NCBI RefSeq assembly: GCF_007795095.1
Contig: NZ_CP042218.1
Span: 2,025,001-2,089,000 of the forward strand
DNA length: 64,000 nucleotides
Origin: Luteimonas granuli
GTDB taxonomy: Bacteria > Pseudomonadota > Gammaproteobacteria > Xanthomonadales > Xanthomonadaceae
Direction: 5' to 3'
In this document: in pieces, positions 42,126-51,477 of the stretch
Position numbering within the stretch: position 1 is the first letter of the stretch
Layout: every line of letters begins with the position of its first letter
The notes under the pieces: generated by a model
What the model was told of the DNA's origin: nothing
The model's input: the letters and a program-made list of their open reading frames with translations, nothing else
Database searches by the model: none
Made by a program: the position numbers and the translations under genes

Positions 42126-43463
42126 ATGATCGAACCGACCGCGCCCACGAGGCAGCGCATGCCGCTGCACTGGAAGATCGCCATCGGCTTCGTCGCGGGC
42201 CTGGTCCTCGGCCTGGTGGTGCATTACGGCGTCGGCACCGGCGCCGCCTGGGTGCAGGGCCTGACGCGGTATGTGACACAGCCGTTCTCGACCCTGTTCC
42301 TCAGCCTGATCTTCATGATGATCGTGCCGCTGCTGTTCTCGGCGCTGGTGGTGGGTGTGTCGGAAATGGGCGACGTGCGCTCGCTCGGCAGGATCGGCTG
42401 GCGCACGCTGATCGCGACCGTGGTGCTGTCGGGCATCGCGGTGCTGATCGGCCTGGTGCTCGTGAACGTGTTCAAGCCCGGCGCCGGCGTCGATCCGGTG
42501 CTGGCCCAGCAGCTGCTGGCCGAAGGCGCCGAGAGGACCGCGGCGATCGTCCGCGACAGCAGCATGCAGCCCACCGGCATGCAGATGCTGCTCGACATCG
42601 TGCCGCAGAACGTGGTCGGCGCGGCCGCCAACAACGCCAACATCCTGGCGCTGATGTTCTTCGCGCTGATGTTCGGCGTCGGCATCGTGCTGAGCCCGGA
42701 CACGCCGCAGATCCGGACGCTGCGCCGCGGCATCGAGGGCATCTTCGAGATCTCGATGACCCTCATCGGCCTGATCATCCGCCTCGCGCCCGCGGCGGTG
42801 TTCTGCTTCATGTTCAACCTCGCCGTGCTGTTCGGCTGGGAACTGCTGGCGCGGCTGGGCGTCTACGTGCTGGTGGTGGTCGGCGCGCTGGCGCTGCACA
42901 TGGTCGTCAGCTACTCGCTGGCGCTGAAGTTCGTCGGTGGCTACTCCCCGGTGAAGTTCTTCAGGGGCGTGCAGGAAGCCATGCTGATGGCCTTCTCCAC
43001 CGCGTCGAGCAACGCCACCCTGCCGACCGCGCTCAAGGTCGCCGACCAGGAGCTGAACCTGCCGACCAAGGTCTCGCGCTTCGTGCTGACCATCGGGGCC
43101 ACCGCCAACCAGAACGGGACCGCGCTGTTCGAGGGCGTGACGGTGATCTTCCTGGCGCAGTTCTTCGGCGTCGACCTGACCTGGGGCCAGCAGTTCATGG
43201 TGATGATGATCTGCATCCTCGGCGGCATCGGCACCGCGGGGGTGCCCTCGGGCTCGCTGCCCGTGGTGGCGCTGATCTGCGCCATGGTGGGCGTGCCCCC
43301 GGAAGGCATCGGCCTGATCCTGGGCGTGAACCATTTCCTCGACATGTGCCGCACCACCGTGAATGTGACCGGGGACCTGGGCATCGCCGCGATCGTGTCG
43401 AAGGGCGAGGTGGACGCGCCGGCGGAGCTGGCGGAGGACAGGGCACCCCGACCGGCCGCCTGA
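42126..43463 (+). CDS. dicarboxylate/amino acid:cation symporter (DAACS family)
   Basis: 445 aa with eight membrane helices plus two re-entrant hairpins expected for the GltP/DctA family. Diagnostic motifs: [35 protein letters not shown] (serine-rich HP1), [20 protein letters not shown] (NMDGT-like, here NQNGT) and the HP2 region [18 protein letters not shown]. Takes up glutamate/aspartate or C4-dicarboxylates with protons or sodium; substrate undecided. A possible extended -10 (TGCTAAGCT) lies near 42087. A REP-like palindrome follows the stop. Confidence 0.93.
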   Translation: MIEPTAPTRQRMPLHWKIAIGFVAGLVLGLVVHYGVGTGAAWVQGLTRYVTQPFSTLFLSLIFMMIVPLLFSALVVGVSEMGDVRSLGRIGWRTLIATVVLSGIAVLIGLVLVNVFKPGAGVDPVLAQQLLAEGAERTAAIVRDSSMQPTGMQMLLDIVPQNVVGAAANNANILALMFFALMFGVGIVLSPDTPQIRTLRRGIEGIFEISMTLIGLIIRLAPAAVFCFMFNLAVLFGWELLARLGVYVLVVVGALALHMVVSYSLALKFVGGYSPVKFFRGVQEAMLMAFSTASSNATLPTALKVADQELNLPTKVSRFVLTIGATANQNGTALFEGVTVIFLAQFFGVDLTWGQQFMVMMICILGGIGTAGVPSGSLPVVALICAMVGVPPEGIGLILGVNHFLDMCRTTVNVTGDLGIAAIVSKGEVDAPAELAEDRAPRPAA

Positions 43464-43466
43464 ATC

Positions 43467-43518
43467 CCGTGGGAGCGGCCAGACGCCCAATGTGGGAGCG
43501 GCTATAGCCGCTCCTGCC
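43467..43518. repeat. REP-like palindromic sequence
   Basis: GGAGCGGCTATAGCCGCTCC at 43495-43514 is a perfect 20-bp palindrome. A half copy (GTGGGAGCGGCC) lies just before it at about 43470. The GTGGGAGCGGCT...AGCCGCTCCTGC pattern is the common REP motif of pseudomonads and xanthomonads. It sits 30 bp after the symporter stop and may act as a terminator or mRNA-stabilising hairpin. Confidence 0.8.
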
Positions 43519-43596
43519 GTTCCCCTTCGGGGGAGACGCGGGGGGCGGGGGATGGGACAATGGCGGCTTCGCCCGCCGTCCCCGCCGCCCGAGAAC

Positions 43597-45585
43597 ATGA
43601 CCAGCCCCAGCCGCCGCGACCTCGCCAATGCCATCCGTATCCTCGCCATTGACGCCGTCCAGGCGGCCAATTCCGGCCATCCCGGCATGCCCATGGGCAT
43701 GGCGGACATCGCCGAGGTGCTCTGGAACGATTACCTGAGCCACAATCCGGGCAACCCGAAGTGGTTCAACCGCGACCGCTTCGTGCTGTCCAACGGCCAT
43801 GGCTCGATGCTGCAGTACGCGCTGCTGCATCTTTCCGGCTACGACCTGCCGATCGAGCAGCTGAAGAACTTCCGCCAGCTCGGCTTCCGCACCCCCGGCC
43901 ACCCCGAGAACTTCGTCACGCCCGGCGTCGAGACCACGACCGGCCCGCTGGGCCAGGGCTTCGCCAACGCCGTCGGCTTCGCGCTGGCCGAGAAGCTGCT
44001 CGCACAGCGCTTCAACCGTCCTGAATACGCCGTGGTCGACCACCGCACCTGGGTGTTCCTGGGCGACGGCTGCCTGATGGAAGGCATCTCGCATGAAGCC
44101 GCGTCGCTCGCCGGCACCTGGGGCCTGGGCAAGCTGGTGGCGTTCTGGGACGACAACCATATTTCCATCGACGGCGACACCGCCGGCTGGTTCACCGACG
44201 ACACCCCGGCCCGCTTCGAGGCCTACGGCTGGCGCGTGATCCGCGACGTCGACGGCCACGACGCCAGCGCGATCAAGGCCGCGATCGACCGGGCCATGCA
44301 GCACGACGACAGGCCGGTGCTGGTCTGCTGCCGCACCACGATTGGTTTTGGCTCGCCGGCCAAGGCGGGCAGCGAGTCCTCGCACGGCGCGCCGCTGGGG
44401 AAGGACGAGATCGTCGCCACGCGCAAGGCGCTGGGCTGGGAGCACGGTGACTTCGAGATCCCCGAGGCCATCTACGACGGCTGGCGCGCCAGCAACGCCG
44501 GCACCGTGCGCGAGGAACAGTGGAACCGCCTGTTCGACGCCTATGCGCAGCGCCATCCGGAGCTTGCCGCCGAACTGTCCCGTCGCTCGCATGGCGATCT
44601 GCCCGAGGGCTTCGCCGCCGCCGCCGATGCGTACATCGCGAAGCTGCAGGCCGACAGCCCGAAGGTCGCCTCGCGCAAGGCCTCGCAGATGGCGATCGAG
44701 GCCTACGCGCCGCACCTGCCGGAGCTGGTGGGCGGCTCGGCCGACCTCGCCGGCTCCAACCTCACGCTGTGGAGCGGCAGCAAGTCGGTGGCGGGCGATG
44801 ATCCCGACGCCAACTACGTCTACTACGGCGTGCGCGAGTTCGCGATGACCGCGATCTCCAACGGCCTGGCGCTGCACGGCGGCTTCATCCCGTACGACGC
44901 CACCTTCCTGGTGTTCAGCGACTACGCCCGGAACGCCGTGCGCATGAGCGCGCTGATGGGCGCGCACGCGATCCACGTCTACACCCACGACTCCATCGGC
45001 CTCGGCGAGGACGGCCCGACCCACCAGCCGGTCGAGCACCTGGCCAGCCTGCGCGCCATCCCCGGCAACGACGTCTGGCGCCCCTGCGACGCGGTCGAAT
45101 CGGCGGTGTGCTGGAAGGCCGCCATCGAGCGGCGCGACGGCCCCGCCTGCCTGGTGTTCTCGCGCCAGAACCTCGCGCCGCAGGCGCGCGACGAGGCGCA
45201 GGTCGCCGCGATCGCACGCGGCGGCTACGTGCTGAAGGATTCTGTGGGCACGCCCGAGATCATCCTGATCGCCACCGGCTCCGAGGTGGAGCTTGCGATG
45301 CAGGCCGCCGCGCAGCTGGGCGAGAAAGCGCGCGTGGTGTCGATGCCCTCGACGGACGTCTTCGACCGCCAGGATGCGGCGTACCGCGAATCGGTGCTGC
45401 CGGACGCCTGCCGCAAGCGCGTCGCCGTCGAAGCCGGCATTTCCGACTTCTGGCGCAAGTACGTCGGCCTCGACGGGGCGGTGATCGGCATCGACCGCTT
45501 CGGCGCCAGCGCGCCGGCCGAGGTGCTGTTCCCGCACTTCGGCTTCACCGTCGAGGCGGTGGTCGCCGCCGCCCGCGCGCTGTAG
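43597..45585 (+). CDS. tkt: transketolase
   Basis: Thiamine-diphosphate enzyme of the pentose phosphate pathway. 662 aa (E. coli TktA 663). ThDP/Mg motif region [20 protein letters not shown] with the [10 protein letters not shown] segment, substrate-binding [19 protein letters not shown] at the start, and the transketolase motif [20 protein letters not shown] in the pyrimidine domain. I took the ATG at 43597; an upstream in-frame ATG would place the start within the REP-like region and add unrelated residues. The next gene begins 20 bp after the stop. rpiA (3.5 kb) is the pathway partner. Confidence 0.96.
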   Translation: MTSPSRRDLANAIRILAIDAVQAANSGHPGMPMGMADIAEVLWNDYLSHNPGNPKWFNRDRFVLSNGHGSMLQYALLHLSGYDLPIEQLKNFRQLGFRTPGHPENFVTPGVETTTGPLGQGFANAVGFALAEKLLAQRFNRPEYAVVDHRTWVFLGDGCLMEGISHEAASLAGTWGLGKLVAFWDDNHISIDGDTAGWFTDDTPARFEAYGWRVIRDVDGHDASAIKAAIDRAMQHDDRPVLVCCRTTIGFGSPAKAGSESSHGAPLGKDEIVATRKALGWEHGDFEIPEAIYDGWRASNAGTVREEQWNRLFDAYAQRHPELAAELSRRSHGDLPEGFAAAADAYIAKLQADSPKVASRKASQMAIEAYAPHLPELVGGSADLAGSNLTLWSGSKSVAGDDPDANYVYYGVREFAMTAISNGLALHGGFIPYDATFLVFSDYARNAVRMSALMGAHAIHVYTHDSIGLGEDGPTHQPVEHLASLRAIPGNDVWRPCDAVESAVCWKAAIERRDGPACLVFSRQNLAPQARDEAQVAAIARGGYVLKDSVGTPEIILIATGSEVELAMQAAAQLGEKARVVSMPSTDVFDRQDAAYRESVLPDACRKRVAVEAGISDFWRKYVGLDGAVIGIDRFGASAPAEVLFPHFGFTVEAVVAAARAL

Positions 45586-45605
45586 CGCGCGGGGAGGGCG
45601 GCGAC

Positions 45606-46709
45606 ATGGCGCAGCGCGAGTGGGTGGCACATGCGATCCACACCATCGAGGCCGACTTCAACCGGTCGGCCGACACCCATCTGATCCCGATGCCGCTGCC
45701 CGGGTACCCGGGCATCGACGTGTACCTCAAGGACGAGTCCAGCCATCCCACCGGAAGCCTCAAGCACCGGCTGGCGCGCTCGCTGTTCCTGTACGCGCTG
45801 GCCAATGGCTGGCTGCGGGAAGGGCGGCCCGTGGTGGAGGCGTCCAGCGGGTCGACCGCGGTATCGGAAGCCTATTTCGCGCGGCTGCTCGGGCTGCCCT
45901 TCATCGCCGTGATCCCGGCCGGCACTTCGCCGGAAAAGATCGCGGCGATCGAGTTCCAGGGCGGCCGCTGCCACCTGGTCGAACGCGCCTGCGAACTCGA
46001 CGCCGAGTCGCACCGCGTGGCCGCGGAGACCGGCGGCCACTTCATGGACCAGTTCACCTACGCCGAGCGTGCGACCGACTGGCGCGCGAACAACAACATC
46101 GCCGAGTCGATCTTCCGGCAGATGGCCGAGGAGCCGCATCCGGTCCCGGCCTGGATCGTCTGCAGCCCGGGCACGGGCGGCACCGCCGCCACGCTGGGCC
46201 GCTATGCGCGCTACCGGCGCCACGACACCCGCGTGCTGTGCGCGGACCCGCAGGAATCGGTCTTCCATGACGCCTATCGCGCGGCCCTGGCCGGCGAGCC
46301 GTGGCGCGGGTTCACCCATCCCTGCGGCTCGCGCATCGAAGGCATCGGCCGGCCGCGCGTGGAGCCCAGCTTCATCCCCAGCTGCGTCGACGGCATGGTC
46401 AAGGTGCCCGACGCGCTGGCACTGGCGGCGATGCGCCACGTCAGCACCACCCTCGGCCGCCGCGTGGGCGGGTCCACCGGTACCAACTTCGTCGGCGTGC
46501 TGCACGCGGCGAAGCGCATGTCGGACGAGGGGCGTGACGGTTCGATCGTGACCATCCTCTGCGACAGCGGCGACCGCTACGCGCACAGCTACTACGACCC
46601 GGGCTGGTACGCGGCCAACCGCATCGACACCGAAGCCGCGGACGCGGTCATCGCCTCCGCCGTGGCCGGCGGCCCCATCTACGGCCTGGACGCCCTGGGC
46701 GAGGCCTGA
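45606..46709 (+). CDS. PLP-dependent cysteine-synthase-like enzyme (Cds1-type L-cysteine desulfhydrase?)
   Basis: 367 aa, fold-type II PLP enzyme. The Schiff-base lysine is in [16 protein letters not shown], substrate loop in [20 protein letters not shown], and the phosphate loop region in [19 protein letters not shown]. The N-terminal extension and the [19 protein letters not shown] and [16 protein letters not shown] stretches resemble the Cds1-like branch (in mycobacteria a cysteine desulfhydrase) rather than biosynthetic CysK/CysM. The activity, H2S release from cysteine or synthesis, cannot be settled from sequence. It sits 20 bp behind tkt and may be co-transcribed. Confidence 0.85.
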   Translation: MAQREWVAHAIHTIEADFNRSADTHLIPMPLPGYPGIDVYLKDESSHPTGSLKHRLARSLFLYALANGWLREGRPVVEASSGSTAVSEAYFARLLGLPFIAVIPAGTSPEKIAAIEFQGGRCHLVERACELDAESHRVAAETGGHFMDQFTYAERATDWRANNNIAESIFRQMAEEPHPVPAWIVCSPGTGGTAATLGRYARYRRHDTRVLCADPQESVFHDAYRAALAGEPWRGFTHPCGSRIEGIGRPRVEPSFIPSCVDGMVKVPDALALAAMRHVSTTLGRRVGGSTGTNFVGVLHAAKRMSDEGRDGSIVTILCDSGDRYAHSYYDPGWYAANRIDTEAADAVIASAVAGGPIYGLDALGEA

Positions 46710-46770
46710 CGGCCGGAAGGTGCGGTTGGCGCGTTGTCGCGCTCCTGGCGCACCGTCGCGCCCTGAAATC

Positions 46771-46930
46771 GCTTCGTTGGGGTCCGCGCAGCCCGTCCCG
46801 CGCTCAGGAGCGCCTCCGTTGGGGCCCGCGCCGCCCGTCCCGCGCTCAGGCGGCTCCGTTGTGGTCCGCGCCGCCCGTCCCGCGCTCAGGCGGCTTCGTT
46901 GTGGTCCGCGCGGCCCGTCCCGCGCACAGG
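46771..46930. repeat. four tandem copies of a 40-bp unit
   Basis: Units at 46771-46808, 46809-46850, 46851-46890 and 46891-46930 share CGTTGTGGTCCGCGC followed by GCCCGTCCCGCGCTCAGG; the last two differ at three positions. No unique spacers separate the units, so it is not a CRISPR array. The last 18 bases of the fourth unit are also the left arm of the adjoining 116-bp element. A two-copy inverted version is at 55499-55578. Confidence 0.88.
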
Positions 46931-47028
46931 GGGTGTGCTCCCCCGGCAGTCTCCGCGTCCTGCTGCCACTGCCGGCCGCCGGCCATCCATGGCCGGCTGT
47001 CCGCACACCCCCTGTGCGCGGGACGGGC
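46913..47028 (+). repeat. 116-bp structured intergenic element, copy 1
   Basis: Perfect 26-bp inverted ends (46913-46938 and 47003-47028; the left begins GCCCGTCCCGCGCACAGGGG). Inside lie two hairpins. Hairpin A is CCGGCAGT (46943-46950) with ACTGCCGG (46968-46975) around a 17-base loop CTCCGCGTCCTGCTGCC. Hairpin B is GCCGGCCA/TGGCCGGC (46978-46997) with loop TCCA. The whole would fold as a three-way junction. An identical copy lies inverted at 55400-55515. No open reading frame of credible composition is present. This element, its flanks and the tandem units account for the 636-bp gap between 46710 and 47345. Confidence 0.92.
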
Positions 47029-47285
47029 TCCGACGTTCTGCGGCTTCGGGACGGAAGATCCAAAGCGGCGAAACCGGGCAGCTCCCGGTCATGACGCTCT
47101 CCGTTTCCACGTTGTGGACGTCGACGTGGCCCGCTTCCCGACCGCGACCAAAGGTCGTGCCCCCCCTGCGTCCGCGGCGGGAGGCCCGGACTTGAACGGA
47201 GCGTCCCGTAGTGGGCAGCCCGGACTTCACCGAAGCGATCCCCTGGATCGGCAGAAGACCCGAGGAGAAAGCCCGACAAGCAGGG
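47029..47285. repeat. right-hand part of the composite repeat, inverted relative to 55.1-55.4 kb
   Basis: Read on the minus strand, this segment aligns by eye with 55065-55399 in the same order. It has a terminator-tail-like stretch (GGGCTTTCTCCTCGG), two copies of a 33-bp unit (core CGGTGAAGTCCGGGC and CCGTTCAAGTCCGGGC), GCGGACGCAGGGGGG, ACGACCTTTGGTCGCGGT, CGTCATGACCGGGAGC and CCCGAAGCCGCAGAACG. It lacks the 104-bp element that the 55-kb copy carries after GCGGACGCAGGGGGG. Similarity is clear but imperfect. Confidence 0.75.
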
Positions 47286-47287
47286 GC

Positions 47288-47341
47288 TTGACAGTGCCGT
47301 CGTTTACGCATGTAATCGACCGCAGGATTTACAGGTGTAAT
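47288..47341 (+). promoter_or_regulatory. blaI-type promoter with two BlaI/MecI-like operator dyads
   Basis: TTGACA (47288-47293), 17-bp spacer, TGTAAT (47311-47316). Dyad 1, TTTACGCATGTAAT (47303-47316), covers the -10. Dyad 2, TTACAGGTGTAA (47329-47340), a perfect palindrome, covers the ribosome site region. Both are followed by TCGA. BlaI/MecI operators have the TACA-N-TGTA form, so autoregulation of the downstream repressor gene is expected. Confidence 0.8.
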
Positions 47342-47345
47342 CGAT

Positions 47346-47717
47346 ATGCCGGTCAGCGATTCCGAAGCCGTGGTGATGGAAGTCCTCTGGAGCGGACATC
47401 CGCTCGCCGCCGAGGACGTGGTGGCGCGGCTGTCCGCGCACAGCGACTGGGCCGAGCCCACCATCAAGACCCTCCTCAACCGCCTGCTGAAGAAGGGCGC
47501 GGTGCGCGCCGAGCGCGACGGCCGCCGCTACCTCTACTCCCCGGTGCTGACCCGCGAGGCCTGGGTGGCCAGCCAGAGCGAATCCGTGCTCGACCGGCTG
47601 TTCGGCGGCCGCGTGGCGCCGCTGGTCGCGCACTTCAGCGAGCGCGGCAGGCTCAGCCAGGCCGACATCGACGAACTGCGCCGCCTGGTCGAGGAGCTCG
47701 ACGATGACCGCGGCTGA
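47346..47717 (+). CDS. BlaI/MecI family transcriptional repressor
   Basis: 123-aa winged-helix repressor. N-terminal DNA-binding half: VSDSEAVVMEVLWSGHPLAA, then TIKTLLNRLLKKGAVRAERD and GRRYLYSPVLTREAW. The C-terminal dimerisation helix (LSQADIDELRRLVEELDDD) also holds the region cut by BlaR-type proteases in relatives. Two matching operator dyads lie just upstream. It overlaps the M56 metallopeptidase gene by 14 bases, so the pair forms a sensor-repressor unit. No beta-lactamase gene lies nearby, so the regulon is likely something else, possibly just itself and distant genes. Confidence 0.92.
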   Translation: MPVSDSEAVVMEVLWSGHPLAAEDVVARLSAHSDWAEPTIKTLLNRLLKKGAVRAERDGRRYLYSPVLTREAWVASQSESVLDRLFGGRVAPLVAHFSERGRLSQADIDELRRLVEELDDDRG

Positions 47718-49260
47718 AACCCTGCTGCGCTGGCTGGTCGATGGCAGCCTGGCGGCGAGCGTGGCCGTGCTGCTGGTACTGGCGATGCGGCGCCCGCTGC
47801 GACGCGCCTTCGGCGCACACGTGGCCTATGCGGCCTGGGCGCTGGTGCCCTTGGCGCTGCTGGCGACCATGCTGCCGCGGCCGCAGGCGGTGCAGCTGCT
47901 TGCGCCGGGACTGGTGGCCCTGCATCCCGGCATCCTGGTGACCGCACCGGGCGAGGTCGCCACGGGTGCGGTCGCCGCAACGGGCATCGGATGGATGACC
48001 GTCCTCTGCGGTCTCTGGCTGCTTGGCGCCCTGGTCGTCGCCTGCCGCCTGGCCGGCCGGCAGCGACGCTTCGTCGCGCGCCTGGGCCGCCTCCAGCGCG
48101 ACGCGCAGGGCCACTGGCGCGGTGACCGCGTGGAGGGCCCGGCGGTGGTCGGTGCGCTGCGCCCGCGCATCGTGCTGCCCGCGGACTTCGAGCTCCGCCA
48201 CGCTCCCGAAGAGGCCGCACTGGTCGTTGCCCACGAGCGCGCCCACCTGTCCCGCGGCGACACCCGGGCCAACCTGCTGGCCGTCGTCCTGCGCTGCCTG
48301 CACTGGTTCAATCCCCTCCTGTACCTGGCCGAGCGCGCGTTCCGCCTCGACCAGGAGCTGGCCTGCGACGCCACCGTGCTCGCCCGCCATCCCCATGCCC
48401 GCCGTCGTTACGCGGCCGCGATGTTGAACGTGCAGCTGGCCGTCCCTGGACTGCCGGTCGGCTGCCATTGGCAGTCCAGCCAATCCTTGAAGGAGCGCAT
48501 CCAGATGTTGAAGCAACCCCAACCCGGCGCCCTGCGCCGCCGTACCGGCATCCTGGTGCTGGGCCTCGTGCTCGCCGGCAGCAGCTATGCCGCCTGGGCC
48601 GTGCGCCCGGCGGAAATGCCCGAGGCTCCGCCGGCGCCACCCGCCCCGCAGTTGCCCGACGCGCCGCCGGCACCACCGGCGCCGCCTCCGCTGCCCGCTC
48701 CGCTGGACGGGAAGGCGCCTCCGCCGCCGCCCCCACCCCCGGCGCAGCCCACGACCATTGCGCCAAAACCGCCCGCGCCTCCCGCGCCTCCCGCAACGCC
48801 CGCGACGCGGGCAACGCCCGCCGCGCCCGCAACACCCGCAACACCCGTCATGCTGCCGCCGAAGTACCCCGCGGGTGCAGCGGCGTCCGGGCAGGATGGT
48901 CGCGTGATGCTGAAACTGCTGGTCGGTATCGATGGCCGCGTCAAGGATGTGGTGGTGGAGCAATCGGAGCCGGCGGGTGTGTTCGATGCCGGCACCGTCG
49001 AAGCCGCCAGGGCATGGGTGCTCGAGCCGGCGCGCAAGGACGGCAAGCCGGTCGAGGGCTGGGTCCGCGTCCCGGTCGAGTTCAAGGCCCCTGGGCGGGC
49101 GGCCAGTCCGCCTGGGGGGTACCAGCTCAACTGGATCCAGCTGGATGCGGCGGCGGGGAACCCTGTCAGGGAAATAACCTGCGACTCGATAGTCGTGGAC
49201 GAATCGGACGCCGGGGGCGTGCACTGCGGCGTTGCCAAGGCGGCGGCCCGACCGGACTGA
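47704..49260 (+). CDS. M56 (BlaR1/MecR1-like) metallopeptidase with TonB-like C-terminus
   Basis: 518 aa. Several N-terminal membrane helices; a gluzincin motif VVAHERAHLSRGD (HExxH) near residue 178 with a downstream acid in ERAFRLDQELACDATVLARH. A further membrane helix (RRTGILVLGLVLAGSSYAAW) is followed by a very proline/alanine-rich spacer (about 300-385). The C-terminal TonB-like domain has PKYPAGAAASGQDGRVMLKL and DAGTVEAARAWVLEPARKDG. Unlike BlaR1 there is no penicillin-binding sensor domain, so the signal is probably not a beta-lactam. The expected target is the co-encoded BlaI-type repressor (inference). The protein continues about 65 residues past the TonB-like part. Confidence 0.88.
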   Translation: MTAAETLLRWLVDGSLAASVAVLLVLAMRRPLRRAFGAHVAYAAWALVPLALLATMLPRPQAVQLLAPGLVALHPGILVTAPGEVATGAVAATGIGWMTVLCGLWLLGALVVACRLAGRQRRFVARLGRLQRDAQGHWRGDRVEGPAVVGALRPRIVLPADFELRHAPEEAALVVAHERAHLSRGDTRANLLAVVLRCLHWFNPLLYLAERAFRLDQELACDATVLARHPHARRRYAAAMLNVQLAVPGLPVGCHWQSSQSLKERIQMLKQPQPGALRRRTGILVLGLVLAGSSYAAWAVRPAEMPEAPPAPPAPQLPDAPPAPPAPPPLPAPLDGKAPPPPPPPPAQPTTIAPKPPAPPAPPATPATRATPAAPATPATPVMLPPKYPAGAAASGQDGRVMLKLLVGIDGRVKDVVVEQSEPAGVFDAGTVEAARAWVLEPARKDGKPVEGWVRVPVEFKAPGRAASPPGGYQLNWIQLDAAAGNPVREITCDSIVVDESDAGGVHCGVAKAAARPD

Positions 49261-49294
49261 CCGGTCGGCTCCGGACGCCGCCGAGGGCTCGCGT

Positions 49295-49915
49295 TCAGTC
49301 CAGGTGGTGCGTCGCCTCGGCGAGCTGCCGTATTTCTTCGGCGCGGTGGCTGACGTAGAGCATCGGCAGCCGTACCTCGTCACGCACGCGCTGCAGGTAG
49401 GGGATCAGCTCCTCGCGCCGCGCCTGGTCCAGCGCCGACAGCGGCTCGTCGAACAACAGGATCGCCGGCTGCGACAGCAGTGCGCGGCCGATGGCCACGC
49501 GCTGCGCCTCGCCGCCGGAGAGGTTGGTGGTGCGCCGCGCGAGCAGCGCGCCGATGCCGAGCAGCGCCACCACGGCGTCGAGCTCGAAGCGCGGCGCGCC
49601 CTCGGCCGCTGCGTGGCGCCCGTAGAGCAGGTTGCCGCGCACGTCGAGGTGCGGGAACAGGCGCGCATCCTGGAAGACGTAACCCACGCGCCGCCGGTGC
49701 GCGGGCAGGTCGATGCCGTGCGCGCTGTCGAACAGCACGCGGCCGTCGACCTCGATGCGGCCGGAGCGCGGACGCACGAGTCCGGCGATGGCGTTGAGCA
49801 CCGTGGTCTTGCCCGCGCCCGACGGCCCGGTGAGCGCGATCACGCGCGCCTCGTCATCGATCCGCACGTGGCGTTCGAAGCGGCCACGCTTCAGCTGGAT
49901 ATCGAGCTTCAGCAT
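49295..49915 (-). CDS. modC: molybdate ABC transporter ATP-binding protein, short form
   Basis: 206 aa. Walker A ALTGPSGAGKTTVLNAIAGL, Q-loop YVFQDARLFPHLDVRGNLLY, signature TNLSGGEAQRVAIGRALL, Walker B ILLFDEPLSALDQARREEL and switch His in YVSHRAEEIRQLAE. Only the ABC domain is present: the C-terminal TOBE/Mop regulatory domain of E. coli ModC (352 aa) is missing, so substrate-sensing at the ATPase is probably absent. It overlaps modB by seven bases and follows modA, which supports molybdate (or tungstate) as substrate. It is convergent with the M56 gene. Confidence 0.92.
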   Translation of the reverse strand: MLKLDIQLKRGRFERHVRIDDEARVIALTGPSGAGKTTVLNAIAGLVRPRSGRIEVDGRVLFDSAHGIDLPAHRRRVGYVFQDARLFPHLDVRGNLLYGRHAAAEGAPRFELDAVVALLGIGALLARRTTNLSGGEAQRVAIGRALLSQPAILLFDEPLSALDQARREELIPYLQRVRDEVRLPMLYVSHRAEEIRQLAEATHHLD

Positions 49916-50619
49916 GCAGCGTCGTCTCCCTCATCGCGGCGCCCCTGCTGGCGCCGAACCAGCCACTCGGATGCGAGCAGTGCGGCCAGCGAGATCGCCA
50001 CCGCCACCAGCGCCAGGCGCCAGATCCCGCTCTCGCCGCCGGGCACCTGCATCAGCCCGTAGATCGCCGAGGAGATGGTCTGGGTCTCGCCGGGGATGTT
50101 GGACACGAAGGTGATGGTGGCACCGAACTCGCCCAGCGCCTTGGCGAAGGCCAGCACCGCGCCGGCGACGATGCCCGGCCAGGCAAGCGGCAGGGTCACG
50201 GTGGCGAACACACGCCAGGGTCCGGCGCCCAGTGTGGCCGCCGCATGCTCCAGCCTGCGGTCGACGGATTCGATCGACAGGCGGATCGCGCGCACCATCA
50301 AGGGAAAGCCCATGATCGCGCTGGCCAGTGCCGCGCCGGTCCAGCGGAAGGCGAGGGTGATGCCGAACTGTCCGGCGAGGAAGGCGCCGACCGCGCCCTG
50401 GCTGCCGAAGGTCACCAGCAGCGCATAGCCCACCACCACCGGCGGCAGCACCAGCGGCAGGTGCACCAGCGCGTCGAGCAGCGCCTTGCCCGGGAAGCGC
50501 CTGCGCGCCAGCAGCCAGGCCACCGCGATGCCGGCCGGCAGGCTGGCCAATGCGGCGAGCAGCGCCACCTTCAGGCTGAGCGCGATGGCGTCGAGTTCGG
50601 CGGGGCTGAAGTCGGGCAT
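49909..50619 (-). CDS. modB: molybdate ABC transporter permease
   Basis: 236 aa with five to six membrane helices. The EAA-type loop ATLGAGPWRVFATVTLPLAW contacts the ATPase; the family ends EFGATITFVSNIPGETQTIS and SSAIYGLMQVPGGE are typical of ModB. The start at 50619 (MPDFSPAELDAIALSLKVAL) matches relatives; the longer frame upstream runs into modA. It overlaps modC and lies 34 bp downstream of modA. Confidence 0.94.
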   Translation of the reverse strand: MPDFSPAELDAIALSLKVALLAALASLPAGIAVAWLLARRRFPGKALLDALVHLPLVLPPVVVGYALLVTFGSQGAVGAFLAGQFGITLAFRWTGAALASAIMGFPLMVRAIRLSIESVDRRLEHAAATLGAGPWRVFATVTLPLAWPGIVAGAVLAFAKALGEFGATITFVSNIPGETQTISSAIYGLMQVPGGESGIWRLALVAVAISLAALLASEWLVRRQQGRRDEGDDAAC

Positions 50620-50653
50620 TCGATGGATCCGGGCGCGGGGCTGCGGTCGTGGT

Positions 50654-51439
50654 TCAGCGCGGGCTGAAACCGTGCCGGACGAAGATCGCCCGGGCCTCGG
50701 GCTGCCGCAGCCAGGCGACGAAGCCGGCGGCACGCGGATGCCGGCTGGCCGTCACCCGCGCCGCCGGATACGCGATCTCCGGATGCGAACCGGCCGGGAA
50801 GGTGGCGAGCACGCGCACCCGCGGCTCGGCCCTGGCGTCGCTGCCGTAGACCACGCCCAGCGGTGCCTCGCCGCGCGCGACCAGCATCAAGGCCGCGCGC
50901 ACGTTCTCCACGCCGGCCACCCGCGGCTCGATCGCCTGCCACATGCCCAGCGATTCGAAGCCGGCCTTCGCATACCTGCCCGCGGGGACGCTGTCGACCA
51001 TGCCCAGCGCGATGCGCCCGCGCCCGCCCAGAAGCGGCCGCAGGTCCAGGCCTTTCCGCAGTGCGAGCGGCTTCGTGGTCGAGGCCGCGGGCGCGATCAG
51101 CACCAGGGTGTTGCCGAGGATCGGGCTGCGGGTGCCGGCATCGATCAGCCCCTTGCCCTGCAACACGTCCATCCAGTCGAGGTCGGCGGAAATGAAGACG
51201 TCGGCCGGGGCACCCTGCTCGATCTGCCGCGCCAGCGCGGAGCTGGCGGCGTAGGACACGCGCACGGCCTGGCCGGTGTCGGCCTGGTACGCCGCCGCGG
51301 CCTCGTCCAGCGACTCCTTGAGGCTGGCGGCGGCGAACACGGTCAGCGGCGCTTCGGCGGCGCGCCCGGTGTATGGCGCCGACAGCGCGAGCGCGGCGAC
51401 GAAGAAGCAGAACGCGGCGATGGATCGGAGTGCGGGCAT
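50654..51439 (-). CDS. modA: periplasmic molybdate-binding protein
   Basis: 261 aa with a Sec signal peptide (SIAAFCFFVAALALSAPYTG, cleavage near GRAAEA). Mature start LTVFAAASLKESLDEAAAAY and the SAASSA-type oxyanion site (here VSYAASSALARQIEQGAPAD), then FISADLDWMDVL and GVVYGSDA complete the ModA fingerprint. First of modABC; the MBL-fold gene ends 38 bp upstream in the same direction, so they may share a transcript. Confidence 0.95.
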   Translation of the reverse strand: MPALRSIAAFCFFVAALALSAPYTGRAAEAPLTVFAAASLKESLDEAAAAYQADTGQAVRVSYAASSALARQIEQGAPADVFISADLDWMDVLQGKGLIDAGTRSPILGNTLVLIAPAASTTKPLALRKGLDLRPLLGGRGRIALGMVDSVPAGRYAKAGFESLGMWQAIEPRVAGVENVRAALMLVARGEAPLGVVYGSDARAEPRVRVLATFPAGSHPEIAYPAARVTASRHPRAAGFVAWLRQPEARAIFVRHGFSPR

Positions 51440-51477
51440 CGGATGGCTCCTGCGGCGGATGCGGCGCGGCCGGGCGG

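Noticed and set aside
46771..46930. CRISPR array
   Set aside because: The units are directly adjacent with no unique spacers, and no cas genes are present.
46859..47707. Open frames through the composite repeats (for example proline/arginine-rich 60-280-codon frames here and at 55.0-55.8 kb)
   Set aside because: They read through inverted repeats on both strands, have low-complexity composition and no ribosome sites; the DNA structure explains the region better.
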